The notes below the pieces were generated by a model. That model was not told where the DNA came from, made no database searches, and was given only the letters and a program-made list of their open reading frames with translations. Shown here piece by piece: positions 9,246 to 17,331 of a stretch of 47,159 nt of DNA. Origin of the DNA: Halobacteriovoraceae bacterium (lineage in GTDB: Bacteria > Bdellovibrionota > Bacteriovoracia > Bacteriovoracales > Bacteriovoracaceae); assembly GCA_002706205.1 (NCBI GenBank), contig PAKC01000061.1, forward strand, positions 57,500-104,658, read 5' to 3'. A program made the translations under genes and the position numbers. How positions within the stretch are numbered: position 1 is the first letter of the stretch; every line of letters begins with the position of its first letter.

Positions 9246-9977
9246 ATGGAAATTGAAAAAAGATTTATAGAAAATTATTTGACCCATCGAAAATACAGTT
9301 ATGGGAAATTATTTTCGTTTTTGTTTATTGGTCTATGTGTGGTTTTTAGCCAGTTTTATTGGGATCAGTCTTTAAGTTTATCTCAGTATCTGAGTGCCAA
9401 TCCTAAATTAGTCTTTGAAGAAAATGAGTTGTGGCGCTTATTTTCGACCAGTTTTGTTCATGGGGGGATTGAGCACTTACTTTCAAATTCTTTAATGCTT
9501 TTTATTTTAACTTATTTTGTAACCTCTTTTTATGGCGCCAGTGTTTCTTTTGGTCTTGGCATTTTAGCTGGGGCGATTATCAATGCTTTTGTGATCATGC
9601 AATACGAGAACAATACCACTTTGGTGGGAGCATCTGGCATTGTGTTTTTTTTATGGGGTTTTTGGCTTATTTTATATTTGTTTATTGAAACTCAGTATAG
9701 CTGGCCAAGTCGTCTGTTAAGAGTTTTGGGCGTATTTATTATTCTTTTAGTTCCAACTTCTTATGTGCCTAATACAAGTTATTTGGCCCATTATTTTGGC
9801 TTTATTTTAGGTTTAGCTTTTGGTTCTTCTTATTTTCTCTTACATAAACAGCGTATTCGCTCTTATGAGAAGTGGGAATATCGAGTGGTTTCTGGGCCTG
9901 AGCCGAATTTAGAACAATTAGCTGAGCGGCCTGAAGCTATAGAGGAAGAATCTTTTTGGCGAGATCCTCAAGAATAG
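9246..9977 (+). CDS. Rhomboid family intramembrane serine protease
   Basis: A 243-residue inner-membrane protein with about six hydrophobic helices. ELWRLFSTSFVHGGIEHLLS (61-80) is the rhomboid L1/TM2 region. GASG at 128-131 contains the likely nucleophile Ser130, and AHYFGFILG contains the likely catalytic His182. Both dyad residues are present, so it should be active. The C-terminal tail (about 200-243) is hydrophilic and acidic. The substrate cannot be told from context. Confidence 0.88.
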   Translation: MEIEKRFIENYLTHRKYSYGKLFSFLFIGLCVVFSQFYWDQSLSLSQYLSANPKLVFEENELWRLFSTSFVHGGIEHLLSNSLMLFILTYFVTSFYGASVSFGLGILAGAIINAFVIMQYENNTTLVGASGIVFFLWGFWLILYLFIETQYSWPSRLLRVLGVFIILLVPTSYVPNTSYLAHYFGFILGLAFGSSYFLLHKQRIRSYEKWEYRVVSGPEPNLEQLAERPEAIEEESFWRDPQE

Positions 9978-10002
9978 AAACTAAAAAGTCGATAAGTGTC
10001 AT

Positions 10003-10536
10003 ATGAATAGCTATACCAAAATGACTATACTTGTTTGTGTGATGATCGCCTTTGTGACCGGGGCTTTTTATTATCTTGAAATGGAACAACATGATTCGAC
10101 CAGGTATTTAAATGAACCTTTAGAGTTTGGTGAGGTGACATGGCCTAAGGGAAGCATTTATATTGTAGGTGATGATGGAGATATTGTTATTGAATTGGTT
10201 TCTGAGTTTGAAGCTTTAGATGGAAAGTGGAGTGAAGGAACTAAGTTTTATTTTTCAGCAGATGAGGTCGAAAAAATCATTGCGCCAGCTCCTTTTGAAT
10301 TTGCTCAATTAAAATTTAATGTTGAAGCTGAGATTAAAAAAGAAATATTCGATCCGCACGTCTTGCATTTACTTCGCCTAAAAAAAGGAGAGCTGATTAT
10401 TGATGGGTTGGATTTACATAAAGATTGTGTGATTCAGTTTAAAAATTTAGTTCCCTATGGGGCAAGCTGTCCAGAGTTTGAAATGGTCAATTTTAAGCGC
10501 TCGGTAGTGTTACCTGAAGTTAAGTCTAAGCCTTAA
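10003..10536 (+). CDS. Membrane-anchored protein of unknown function
   Basis: A 177-residue protein with one N-terminal hydrophobic segment (about residues 8-26) acting as signal anchor; the rest is acidic and probably periplasmic. It lies 25 bases after the rhomboid gene and may be cotranscribed. I do not recognise a family. The next 150 bases are AT-rich and hold no gene. Confidence 0.6.
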   Translation: MNSYTKMTILVCVMIAFVTGAFYYLEMEQHDSTRYLNEPLEFGEVTWPKGSIYIVGDDGDIVIELVSEFEALDGKWSEGTKFYFSADEVEKIIAPAPFEFAQLKFNVEAEIKKEIFDPHVLHLLRLKKGELIIDGLDLHKDCVIQFKNLVPYGASCPEFEMVNFKRSVVLPEVKSKP

Positions 10537-10690
10537 ACTTAAATATTTCTTAATATTTGCTAACAAAAAATCCTATTATTTCAGAGAGTTATAAGAAAAA
10601 AGAATTAAGAATTTTTTAATACTTTTTTGAATGCGGGTTTGGTCTGATACTAAGAGAAAGAAAAAATATCTTAAAAGAAGGACGTTGGCG

Positions 10691-11263
10691 ATGAAAGGTA
10701 TTATTTTTAATCTGCTAGAGCAGTTTGTATCTGAAAATTTTGATGACCAAACATGGGATGATATTTTAGATCAAACGACATTAATTTCAGCTGATATTCA
10801 TATTTCCCCTAAAACTTATCCGGATGAAGATCTTGTGAGTCTAGTGGTGACAGCGAATCGAATCTTGGATATTCCAGTTCCTGAACTTTTAAAAATGTTT
10901 GGACGTTTTAGTTTTCCTAGACTTTTAAAAAAATATTCTGTGTATCAAAGTGAAGTTAAAAATGCTCTTGATTTTATTTTGGATGTGGACAGTGTTATTC
11001 ACGTTGAAGTGAAAAAGCTTTTTCATGATGCTTATCTGCCTAAATTAAACATAAAAAAAATAGGCAAGAATCAACTTGAGATTGAATATCTTTCTAAAAG
11101 AAAACTTTGTGCTTTTATGGAAGGTTTGATTCTTGGGTGTACTGATCATTTTCAAGAGACTGTGATGTTTACCCATGAAGTTTGTCAACATTTTGGTGAT
11201 GAGCATTGTGTGGTGGTGGTCCAATTTGATAAGGCCGAATTTTGTACTCCAGGAGTGGCATAA
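10691..11263 (+). CDS. H-NOX haem nitric-oxide sensor
   Basis: A 190-residue stand-alone H-NOX (HNOB) protein that binds NO through ferrous haem and controls a partner kinase. It begins MKGIIFNLLEQFV, the usual family start, which is why I take 10691 (GAAGGA eight bases upstream) rather than the longer frame from 10631. The likely proximal ligand is His104 in IHVEVKKLFHDAYLPK, and the haem-propionate motif Y-x-S-x-R is Tyr133-Leu-Ser135-Lys-Arg137. The stop codon overlaps the kinase start as TAATG, so the pair is translationally coupled. Confidence 0.93.
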   Translation: MKGIIFNLLEQFVSENFDDQTWDDILDQTTLISADIHISPKTYPDEDLVSLVVTANRILDIPVPELLKMFGRFSFPRLLKKYSVYQSEVKNALDFILDVDSVIHVEVKKLFHDAYLPKLNIKKIGKNQLEIEYLSKRKLCAFMEGLILGCTDHFQETVMFTHEVCQHFGDEHCVVVVQFDKAEFCTPGVA

Positions 11264-12414
11264 TGAGTGAGACGATTCTAAAACTCCAAACAAAATTAGA
11301 GCGGGCCAATCAAAAAATTGAATTATTAGAAGAGTTGATTGAAGACCAAATGCGCACTATTTATAGTGAACAAGAGATTAATAAAAAATTTGCGTATTTT
11401 GCCACTTATAGTCCTTATCCGGTTGTAAGAATTGATGGAGAAGGAATTATTACTCTTTCTAATATGGCGGCAAATGAATATTTTAAGCAGGAAAAGCTAC
11501 GTGGGGTTGCTTGGAATGAACTTGTCGATATGAATTTAGCAAAAATTGATATGACTAAGGGTTATTTGCAACACGAGTATCATGTGCATGGTAAAGATTT
11601 ATTGCTTTGTTATAAGAATATCCCTGAGCTTGAAGTGATTAATATTTACGGTTTTGATATTACTGACAGCAAGCAAATTGAACGTGAATTAGAAGAAGAA
11701 CGGGCCCGCCATATTCATTCTATGCAAATGGCCACTTTAGGGGAGATGGCAGGAGGAATGGCCCATGAGTTAAATACTCCTTTAGGTCTTATGTCTTTAT
11801 CGATCAAACAAATTGAGACATGTTATAAAAAAGGTAAAACAGATATGTTTCACGATATTATTGCGGATATGTATGGAACGATTGATCGCATGTCTAAGCT
11901 TATTAATGGTTTTAAAACTTTTAGTCGCAATACCAATGAAAATGATTTTACTTTTGTGAATCTGAAAAAATTGATTGAGGAGTGTATTGAAATTTGTAAG
12001 ATGAGTCTTAAGGATGATGGAGTGGAATTATTTTATCCGGAAGATATTCGAGATATTTCTATTGAGTGTAATCCCACTGAAATTTCTCAGGTGCTGATTA
12101 ATTTAGTTCAAAATGCTCGTGATGCCATTAGTGGGAGTGAAAGTCCTTGGATCAAAATTGAAATGACCTATGGAGATGAACTTGTCATTAAGGTTATTGA
12201 CTCTGGCGCAGGTGTTCCTCCTGAGATAGAGGAAAAACTTTTTGTTCCATTTTATACAACAAAAGAAATTGGTAAAGGCACAGGTCTAGGCCTGAGCATT
12301 ATCAAAGGCATTGTGGAAAGACACAATGGAGAAATAGGACTTGATAAAAATTGTCCCAATACATGCTTTCGATTTCGCATTCCTGTCCTCCAAAACATAG
12401 GAGCATTTTTATGA
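11263..12414 (+). CDS. H-NOX-associated cytoplasmic histidine kinase
   Basis: A 383-residue kinase without transmembrane segments: N-terminal coiled coil (3-40), PAS-like domain (about 41-135), DHp domain with phosphoacceptor His168 in AHELNTPLG, and an ATPase domain with N box (QVLINLVQNARDAI), G1 (DSGAGVPPEI) and G2 (GKGTGLGLSI). Start at 11263, with AGGAG seven bases upstream. As in other H-NOX/kinase pairs, NO-bound H-NOX probably modulates autophosphorylation. Its TGA overlaps the next gene's ATG (ATGA), making the response regulator the obvious target. Confidence 0.93.
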   Translation: MSETILKLQTKLERANQKIELLEELIEDQMRTIYSEQEINKKFAYFATYSPYPVVRIDGEGIITLSNMAANEYFKQEKLRGVAWNELVDMNLAKIDMTKGYLQHEYHVHGKDLLLCYKNIPELEVINIYGFDITDSKQIERELEEERARHIHSMQMATLGEMAGGMAHELNTPLGLMSLSIKQIETCYKKGKTDMFHDIIADMYGTIDRMSKLINGFKTFSRNTNENDFTFVNLKKLIEECIEICKMSLKDDGVELFYPEDIRDISIECNPTEISQVLINLVQNARDAISGSESPWIKIEMTYGDELVIKVIDSGAGVPPEIEEKLFVPFYTTKEIGKGTGLGLSIIKGIVERHNGEIGLDKNCPNTCFRFRIPVLQNIGAFL

Positions 12415-13670
12415 TTGCAAAAATTATGGTGGTTGATGATGACCAAAAATTTAGAGAGTCTATTGTGAGATCGTTAGTGATGAATGATTACGAGGTACTT
12501 GAGGCTTCTAATGGAAAAGAGGCTTTGGGAGTTTTAACCATGGAGCATGTGGATCTGATTTTATCAGATGTAAAAATGCCCACTCTTAATGGGATAGAGT
12601 TTTTACATCGAATTAAAAGAGAAAAGGCCGAAATTCCTTTTATTATGATGACGGGCTTTTCGGAGGTGATTGAGATCAAAGAGGCTTATGAAATTGGAGC
12701 TGATGGATTTTTGGCCAAGCCTTATCGTGAGGATGACCTCCTTTTTCAAATTAATAAAATTGAACATGCGGAGGATGAGCAAGGTCAGGCCAAGCAGGGT
12801 TTTATTGGGGTTTATATTGAAGAGTTTGTTGCTGGGGCGAATATTAAATATCCCATTTATATTGAGGTGGATGAGGGCAATTATGTGAAGATTGCCAATG
12901 AGGGGGAGAATTTATCGGCCAAACAGATTCAAGAATTTAAAGAGAAGGGAACGGATTATTTTTATTTAGCTGATAATGATTTTCTAAAGTATATCGAGTT
13001 TAACTATACGATTAAAAATAGCATTTTAAGAAGTAGTCGAATTGAGAATGTTAAAAAGGTGAAATTTCTTAAAATTCTGACTAATCATATTACCAAGTAT
13101 ATGTTGCTTAAGGAAGTGAATGAGGAAGTGCTGGCGTATTTAGTTGAGCTTCGCAGTGAGGTGGTCAAGCAGATTCAGGCGGATAATGAGTCTTTACAGT
13201 CTTTGTGTGAGATAACTTCTCATTCAGAGAAGATGGTGGATGTGTATTCGATCTCGGCCTTTATTGGAACCTACCTTATGAGCAAGCTTGATTGGGCGAC
13301 GGAGACTGTGTTATCGGATATTTTTGCTGCTTGTTTATTGCAAGATGTGGCGGCGGGTTTGGATGAGAGTAAATTGTCTCGTGAGCATCCTTATTTGTCG
13401 GCGGAGATTGTAAAGCAGACGGATTTATTTGATGATAAGTTTTGCGAAGCCGTGGCCCATCATCATGAAAAACTAGACGGAAGTGGTTTTCCTTCAGGCC
13501 TTTGTGGGGGCAAGATTAATGTGTTGGGAAATATGGTGCTTTTGGCGACTTCGATGGCAGAAAAAATTGTGTATCGCAAGATGACATTTTCGGACGCGGT
13601 AATTGTGGTGTTGAATATGGAGAGTACGTTTTATCGGCAAGAGTATATTGATTTGCTCAAAAGGGTCTAG
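12411..13670 (+). CDS. Response regulator with HD-GYP-like output domain
   Basis: A 419-residue protein. The receiver (1-120) is complete: acidic pair VVDDD, phospho-Asp53 in LSDVKMP, the Thr in MMTG and Lys in AKPY. After a middle region comes an HD-GYP-like domain: LLQDVAAG (Gln for the His of HD), REHPYLSAEIV and HHHEKLDGSGFPSGL, which keeps the HHExxDGSG signature with GFP for GYP. It probably turns NO sensing into a cyclic di-GMP output, though the lost HD histidine makes catalysis doubtful. AGGAG lies seven bases before the start at 12411. Confidence 0.88.
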   Translation: MIAKIMVVDDDQKFRESIVRSLVMNDYEVLEASNGKEALGVLTMEHVDLILSDVKMPTLNGIEFLHRIKREKAEIPFIMMTGFSEVIEIKEAYEIGADGFLAKPYREDDLLFQINKIEHAEDEQGQAKQGFIGVYIEEFVAGANIKYPIYIEVDEGNYVKIANEGENLSAKQIQEFKEKGTDYFYLADNDFLKYIEFNYTIKNSILRSSRIENVKKVKFLKILTNHITKYMLLKEVNEEVLAYLVELRSEVVKQIQADNESLQSLCEITSHSEKMVDVYSISAFIGTYLMSKLDWATETVLSDIFAACLLQDVAAGLDESKLSREHPYLSAEIVKQTDLFDDKFCEAVAHHHEKLDGSGFPSGLCGGKINVLGNMVLLATSMAEKIVYRKMTFSDAVIVVLNMESTFYRQEYIDLLKRV

Positions 13671-13696
13671 CACTTTTCTTTAGTCGCTTTTTCTGC

Positions 13697-13702
13697 TATA
13701 AT
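13697..13702 (+). promoter_or_regulatory. ssrA promoter, extended -10
   Basis: TGCTATAAT (13694-13702) is a perfect extended -10 element 15 bases before the mature 5' end of tmRNA, leaving room for a short leader removed by RNase P. The -35 region is weak. Confidence 0.6.
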
Positions 13703-13717
13703 CAAGACTCGCAATCC

Positions 13718-14086
13718 GGGGGTGCACTGGTTTCGACAGGGTTATTGAAGGATTGGGTGCGTGTCTAGGTTGATCGGCAGGCCTAGTTAAAAGCCGATTA
13801 AATTATATTCGACAACAATGTAGAATACGCTTACGCTGCCTAATCACAAGATTATAGCACGTAATGAGGGGCCTACACCGATAACAAAAAGTAGGTAAAG
13901 ACCTTTGAGGGAAGGTCGGAAAACTAAACCCTACGTGGGTGCCAGGCCTCCACGCTAAATCCCCACTGGGTTTTGTGTATTTGACAAAATACTCACAGCC
14001 GTCACTTGCTCTAATGTGACTACACACGTAGGACCCTCTTTTGGATATGACTTTGGACGCGAGTTCGATTCTCGCCACCTCCACCA
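13718..14086 (+). ncRNA. ssrA: tmRNA (trans-translation RNA)
   Basis: This RNA rescues stalled ribosomes and tags the nascent peptide. The 5' end, GGGGGUGCACUGGUUUCGAC, is the standard tmRNA start. The 3' end has a T arm (GAGUUCGAUUCUC) and CACCUCC, which pairs with GGGGGUG to form the acceptor stem (one G-U), followed by ACCA encoded in the DNA. The tag frame ends GAC AAC AAT GTA GAA TAC ... TAA (13811-13843), giving ...DNNVEYAYAA, with the normal protease-recognised YAxAA end; the exact resume codon is uncertain. Length is about 369 nt. The 3' end doubles as the element's integration site. Confidence 0.95.
14055..14086 (+). other. Probable attL: tmRNA 3' end used as integration site
   Basis: The T arm and acceptor 3' strand of ssrA directly precede an XRE regulator and tyrosine integrase reading away from it. 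The ssrA 3' end is a classic integrase target, and the gene remains intact. The exact core cannot be fixed because no second copy is seen in the window; attR should lie to the right of 47159. Confidence 0.6.
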
Positions 14087-14106
14087 CTCGACCCAATGAG
14101 TGGTGG
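14081..14106. repeat. Inverted repeat at the ssrA/element boundary
   Basis: CCACCACTC (14081-14089) and GAGTGGTGG (14098-14106) are perfect 9-base arms around an 8-base loop. The left arm includes the tmRNA CCACCA end. No T-run follows, so it is a poor rho-independent terminator; it might instead be an integrase/excisionase site. Confidence 0.55.
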
Positions 14107-14385
14107 GCTTCCCCGGAAAATGAGTAGACAAGTAATTTAAATAATTTATAAACCCAATCCCAATAGGCGTTTAGCTCAATCCCTTCCTTTATCACACAAA
14201 ATCACTTCACATCACATGAGTTGTGCTACAGAAGTGCTTCACTGGTGCTACATTCAAAAATCTACCCACATTTTTGGACTACGCTGTGTAGTTTAGACCT
14301 CAATTTCATAGCTTAAGTTTATGAAATGATTGTACTACTTAGTGTATCCGTCAAAGGGCTCCTAACCATTTTTAAAGGAGCTTTT
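14107..14385. other. Gene-free region between ssrA and the XRE gene
   Basis: No convincing gene. It contains the inverted repeat ATTTCATA (14303-14310) / TATGAAAT (14320-14327), a candidate operator for the adjacent regulator. A second hairpin, 14354-14362 with 14377-14385, covers the AAAGGAG Shine-Dalgarno of the XRE gene and could hold its translation down. The remainder shows nothing I can name. Confidence 0.45.
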
Positions 14386-14739
14386 ATGAAAGTAAAAAGA
14401 AAGAAGAAAAGAAGAAGTGATCACAAGGTCATGACAAAAGAAGCATCTCTTTTGAAGTTTTTAAGAGAGTCTAGAAATCTTTCCATGCGAAACGCAGGGG
14501 CAATAATTGGAGTCTCTAGTAGTTTTGTAAATCATGCAGAGAATGGAAGATTAGATCTAAACACAGCAATTATTCTTAAGTTTCTTAAGGCCTATGGATA
14601 TAGCCTTTCGGACTTTGAAAGTATGAAGAAAGGCAATATTGAACTTCCTGAACATACTTTATCGGAATGCATAGAGATCTTAAAAAGACTTGAGCCAAGT
14701 AAATTAAAAACAGTCAAAACAATATTAGAGAGCTTCTAG
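14386..14739 (+). CDS. XRE-family helix-turn-helix regulator
   Basis: A 117-residue protein with a very basic N terminus (MKVKRKKKRRSDHK) and an XRE-type HTH from about residue 22 to 75 (LLKFLRESRNLSMRNAGAII ... VNHAENGRL). Start at 14386 chosen because AAAGGAG ends five bases upstream; the longer frame from 14326 has no such site. It lies eight bases before the integrase gene, so it probably controls integration/excision or the element's early genes. Confidence 0.8.
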   Translation: MKVKRKKKRRSDHKVMTKEASLLKFLRESRNLSMRNAGAIIGVSSSFVNHAENGRLDLNTAIILKFLKAYGYSLSDFESMKKGNIELPEHTLSECIEILKRLEPSKLKTVKTILESF

Positions 14740-14747
14740 GGGGAGTC

Positions 14748-15788
14748 ATGGGAATTAAGTACAATCGTAAAAAACGCAGTTGGGAAGTCAGTTATTCAAA
14801 AAGGCACCCACTTACTAAAAGGCCTTATTCACTTAGAAGAATAGGCATAAAGTCAAAACCTGAAGCAGAGAAGGTTTATAGGGAGCTTATTGTTCAGTTA
14901 AATGAAAAACTAGCAACCGTTCACCATCCAATGTGGAAGGACACTGTTTTAGAGTTCCTAGAAGATTATAGAAACAGAGGAGTAAAAGAAGCAACGGTCT
15001 TAAACTATCAGCATTCATTAGGGGCACATACCTTTAAAAGGTGGGAGATGACTCCAATTTATATGATTAAGACCCATGATATTCGTACTCTTATTTTAAA
15101 TGATCTCGAATCAAAGTCTGAATGGACAAGAAAAAGCTTTCATAAATATCTAAATGCAGTTTTTAATTTTGCTCTTGAGAAAGGCATTATTAATAAAAAT
15201 CCTATGCCTAAATTAAATTTTAAGGTTAACCAAAAAATCAAAAAGGTACTTACAGAAGGTGAAATTAAGTTATTTTTAAAAGCAGCCAGAGAAGATCAAA
15301 ATCTATGGTTTCCTATATGGGCAACAGCTTGCTTTACAGGAATGAGAAATGGAGAGTTGTATGCTCTTAAATGGGAGGATGTCAGTCTATCAAAAAGGAC
15401 TATGGTGATAAGAAGGTCATGGAATAGATATGACGGTTTTAAAGATACAAAATCTGGAGATGATAGAGTCATTGAAATTGCTCATGCTTTAGCAGATCTT
15501 ATTGAAAAACTTCCAAAATGTAATGAATTCGTACTTCCAAGACTTGAGGATTGGGAAAAGGGACTACAGTCAAAGAGACTTAGAGAATATTTAAAAACAC
15601 TAGGTCTTCCTGAAATTCGTTTTCATGATCTTCGTGCATCTTGGGCGACAGTCATGCTTTCCAAAGGTGTTGAACCAATAAAAGTTATGGCCATGGGTGG
15701 ATGGAAAGATCTTAAGACAATGCAAATTTACGTTAGGAAGTCGGGGATTCATATTCAGGGGATTACTGATTCATTGGACTTTTTGTAA
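14748..15788 (+). CDS. int: Tyrosine recombinase (element integrase)
   Basis: A 346-residue phage-type integrase that should insert and excise the element at ssrA. It has an N-terminal arm-binding region (1-60), a SAM-like core-binding domain (about 62-160) and the catalytic domain with Arg200 (TGMRNGELYALKWEDV), His293-x-x-Arg296 (FHDLRASWA), Trp319 at the second-His position and the nucleophile Tyr328 (MQIYVRKSG). All key residues are present. GGGGGAG precedes the ATG. The gene reads away from the attachment site. Confidence 0.93.
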   Translation: MGIKYNRKKRSWEVSYSKRHPLTKRPYSLRRIGIKSKPEAEKVYRELIVQLNEKLATVHHPMWKDTVLEFLEDYRNRGVKEATVLNYQHSLGAHTFKRWEMTPIYMIKTHDIRTLILNDLESKSEWTRKSFHKYLNAVFNFALEKGIINKNPMPKLNFKVNQKIKKVLTEGEIKLFLKAAREDQNLWFPIWATACFTGMRNGELYALKWEDVSLSKRTMVIRRSWNRYDGFKDTKSGDDRVIEIAHALADLIEKLPKCNEFVLPRLEDWEKGLQSKRLREYLKTLGLPEIRFHDLRASWATVMLSKGVEPIKVMAMGGWKDLKTMQIYVRKSGIHIQGITDSLDFL

Positions 15789-15799
15789 GGAGAATATCT

Positions 15800-15958
15800 A
15801 TGAGATTAATTAATTTTGCTAGAGCAGTATTTTTAAATACGATTCAATATTTTATAAATGATTTGTTTAGGATGGGATGGATGATTATAAGGCCCATCCT
15901 ATTTCTATATTTGGCGTGGCTTGTTTTGAATATATCTAATTTATTGATATTACGTTAG
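15800..15958 (+). CDS. Small membrane protein (52 residues)
   Basis: A short frame starting at ATG 15800 with a perfect AAGGAG seven bases upstream, 12 bases after the integrase stop. It encodes MRLINFARAVFLNTIQYFIN, then a hydrophobic segment (MIIRPILFLYLAWLVLNI) and a Leu/Ile-rich tail. One transmembrane helix is likely. No family is recognised; the strong ribosome site and close spacing make it a credible gene cotranscribed with int. Confidence 0.6.
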   Translation: MRLINFARAVFLNTIQYFINDLFRMGWMIIRPILFLYLAWLVLNISNLLILR

Positions 15959-16033
15959 TTCAAAACACTTAAACTCAAGTATTTATTACTTTTACCGATA
16001 TGTGATTGATAATTAAATTACAGAAGGTCTCCA

Positions 16034-17140
16034 ATGTATAAAGTAGATATTAAAGGTAAATCTATCAGTTCTATTAAAGAAACATCTTTAGATGATTTAA
16101 AGCTGGGAGAGCGTGGAGATTTACAACAATGGATATTAAAAAATCCTGATTTTCTATCTAAGCATTTTGATACTGACTTTAAAATTATCTCTGAAGAGCT
16201 TGATGAATTTGAGGTCAAAGATAGATTAGATCTATTAGCAATTGATGAAAATGGTACTTTAGTTGTGATTGAGCTTAAAAGAAAAGACTCTGGCTCTAGA
16301 ATTGATATACAGGGCCTAAAGTATGCTTCTTATTGTTCGACATTAAAGCCATCTCAGATTGTCGAAATTTATAAAAAGTACGTTAAAAAACACAATATAG
16401 ACGTTGATCCAGTTGAAGATATTTTATCTTTTATTGGTGGTGGTGAAAGTAATGATGAAGACTTAGCAAAATTAAACTCTGAACAAGTTAAAATCGTGCT
16501 AGCTTCTCAAAATTTTGATCAGAGAGTTAAAAGCATTGTAGCTTACTTATCACAAAATGAAATTGATATTAACTGTGTTGAGTTCAAAGTCTTCCTAGAT
16601 ACTTCAAGTGATACTCTTTATATTGATTCAAACAAAATAATACCAGTTGATGACGTTGATGATTTCTATATCAAAGGTGTTGATATGGAAGCTAAAAAGA
16701 AAAAATCATCAAAACTTGTTCCTCAGCCAGAAGAAGTTCTAAAGTATTTTGAGCATTTGAAGCGTTATATGAATGAAGAGTATAATCTTTATGCAAGAGG
16801 AATGGATCACGTTAAATATCGTACTTTTAAAGCTGGGAAATCAGGCCTTGAATTTAGCTTTGAGATTATGAAAAAGACTAAAAAGTATAAGATAAATTTG
16901 ATCTCTAAAAAATCAGAGCTAAACCTTGCTAAAACCTTTGAGAAAATTAAAAACTCATTAGACCTTAACCCCAACCTAGAGTACGAAGTTATAAATGCTG
17001 AAGAAGGAAAGTCCGACTGGGAAAGGGTTCTGGTATTCGTCACTCCAAATAATTATTTAAACGATCCAGAAGAGATGGGGGACATTTTAAAGCAATTTAT
17101 AGATTCGATGTCACCTCTTTGCGAGAAGATTGTGGCTTAA
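16034..17140 (+). CDS. NucS/DUF91-like PD-(D/E)XK nuclease
   Basis: A 368-residue protein. The N-terminal third carries a PD-(D/E)XK core: Glu26 in LGERGDLQQWI, Asp66 in DRLDLLAID, and Glu80-x-Lys82 in VVIELKRKDSG, then LKYASYC. This is the NucS/DUF91 pattern of DNA end-binding or mismatch nucleases. The C-terminal part (about 230-365) is Lys/Glu-rich and probably a separate binding domain. It stands alone on the transcript, between int and the restriction genes, so it may be another element defence or DNA-processing gene. Substrate not known. Confidence 0.75.
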   Translation: MYKVDIKGKSISSIKETSLDDLKLGERGDLQQWILKNPDFLSKHFDTDFKIISEELDEFEVKDRLDLLAIDENGTLVVIELKRKDSGSRIDIQGLKYASYCSTLKPSQIVEIYKKYVKKHNIDVDPVEDILSFIGGGESNDEDLAKLNSEQVKIVLASQNFDQRVKSIVAYLSQNEIDINCVEFKVFLDTSSDTLYIDSNKIIPVDDVDDFYIKGVDMEAKKKKSSKLVPQPEEVLKYFEHLKRYMNEEYNLYARGMDHVKYRTFKAGKSGLEFSFEIMKKTKKYKINLISKKSELNLAKTFEKIKNSLDLNPNLEYEVINAEEGKSDWERVLVFVTPNNYLNDPEEMGDILKQFIDSMSPLCEKIVA

Positions 17141-17331
17141 CCTTAAAACTTAATTCAATCTCTCCTTTAGTATTATTTTTATGATGTCCACTTAAGCATC
17201 CATTTCGCTCACTTTCATTTCAAGAACAATCGCGGTCTCCCATAGGGAACCCTCCGAGATTCTTCTTGAAATGCGTTCGTCTGCATTTCTCCTTGTGTTC
17301 ATCAAATAAAAATAACTACAAGGAGATTAAA
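17141..17331. other. Gene-free region with a long imperfect hairpin
   Basis: This 191-base stretch has no gene. ATTTCAAGAA (17217-17226) and TTCTTGAAAT (17263-17272) are perfect arms, and pairing continues inward (AATCGCGG with CCGAGATT, CCC with GGG) over two or three mismatches, nearly closing the 56-base structure. It is more GC-rich than its surroundings. Candidates are a leader RNA, a protein-binding site or a transfer/replication site. Confidence 0.6.

Noticed and set aside
14081-14106. Rho-independent terminator of ssrA
   Set aside because: The hairpin is strong but no T-run follows, and its left arm is inside the mature tmRNA end; kept only as an inverted repeat.
13803-14195. Reverse-strand open frame of 130 codons across the tmRNA
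   Set aside because: It is antisense to a structurally clear tmRNA and has no ribosome-binding site or recognisable protein features.
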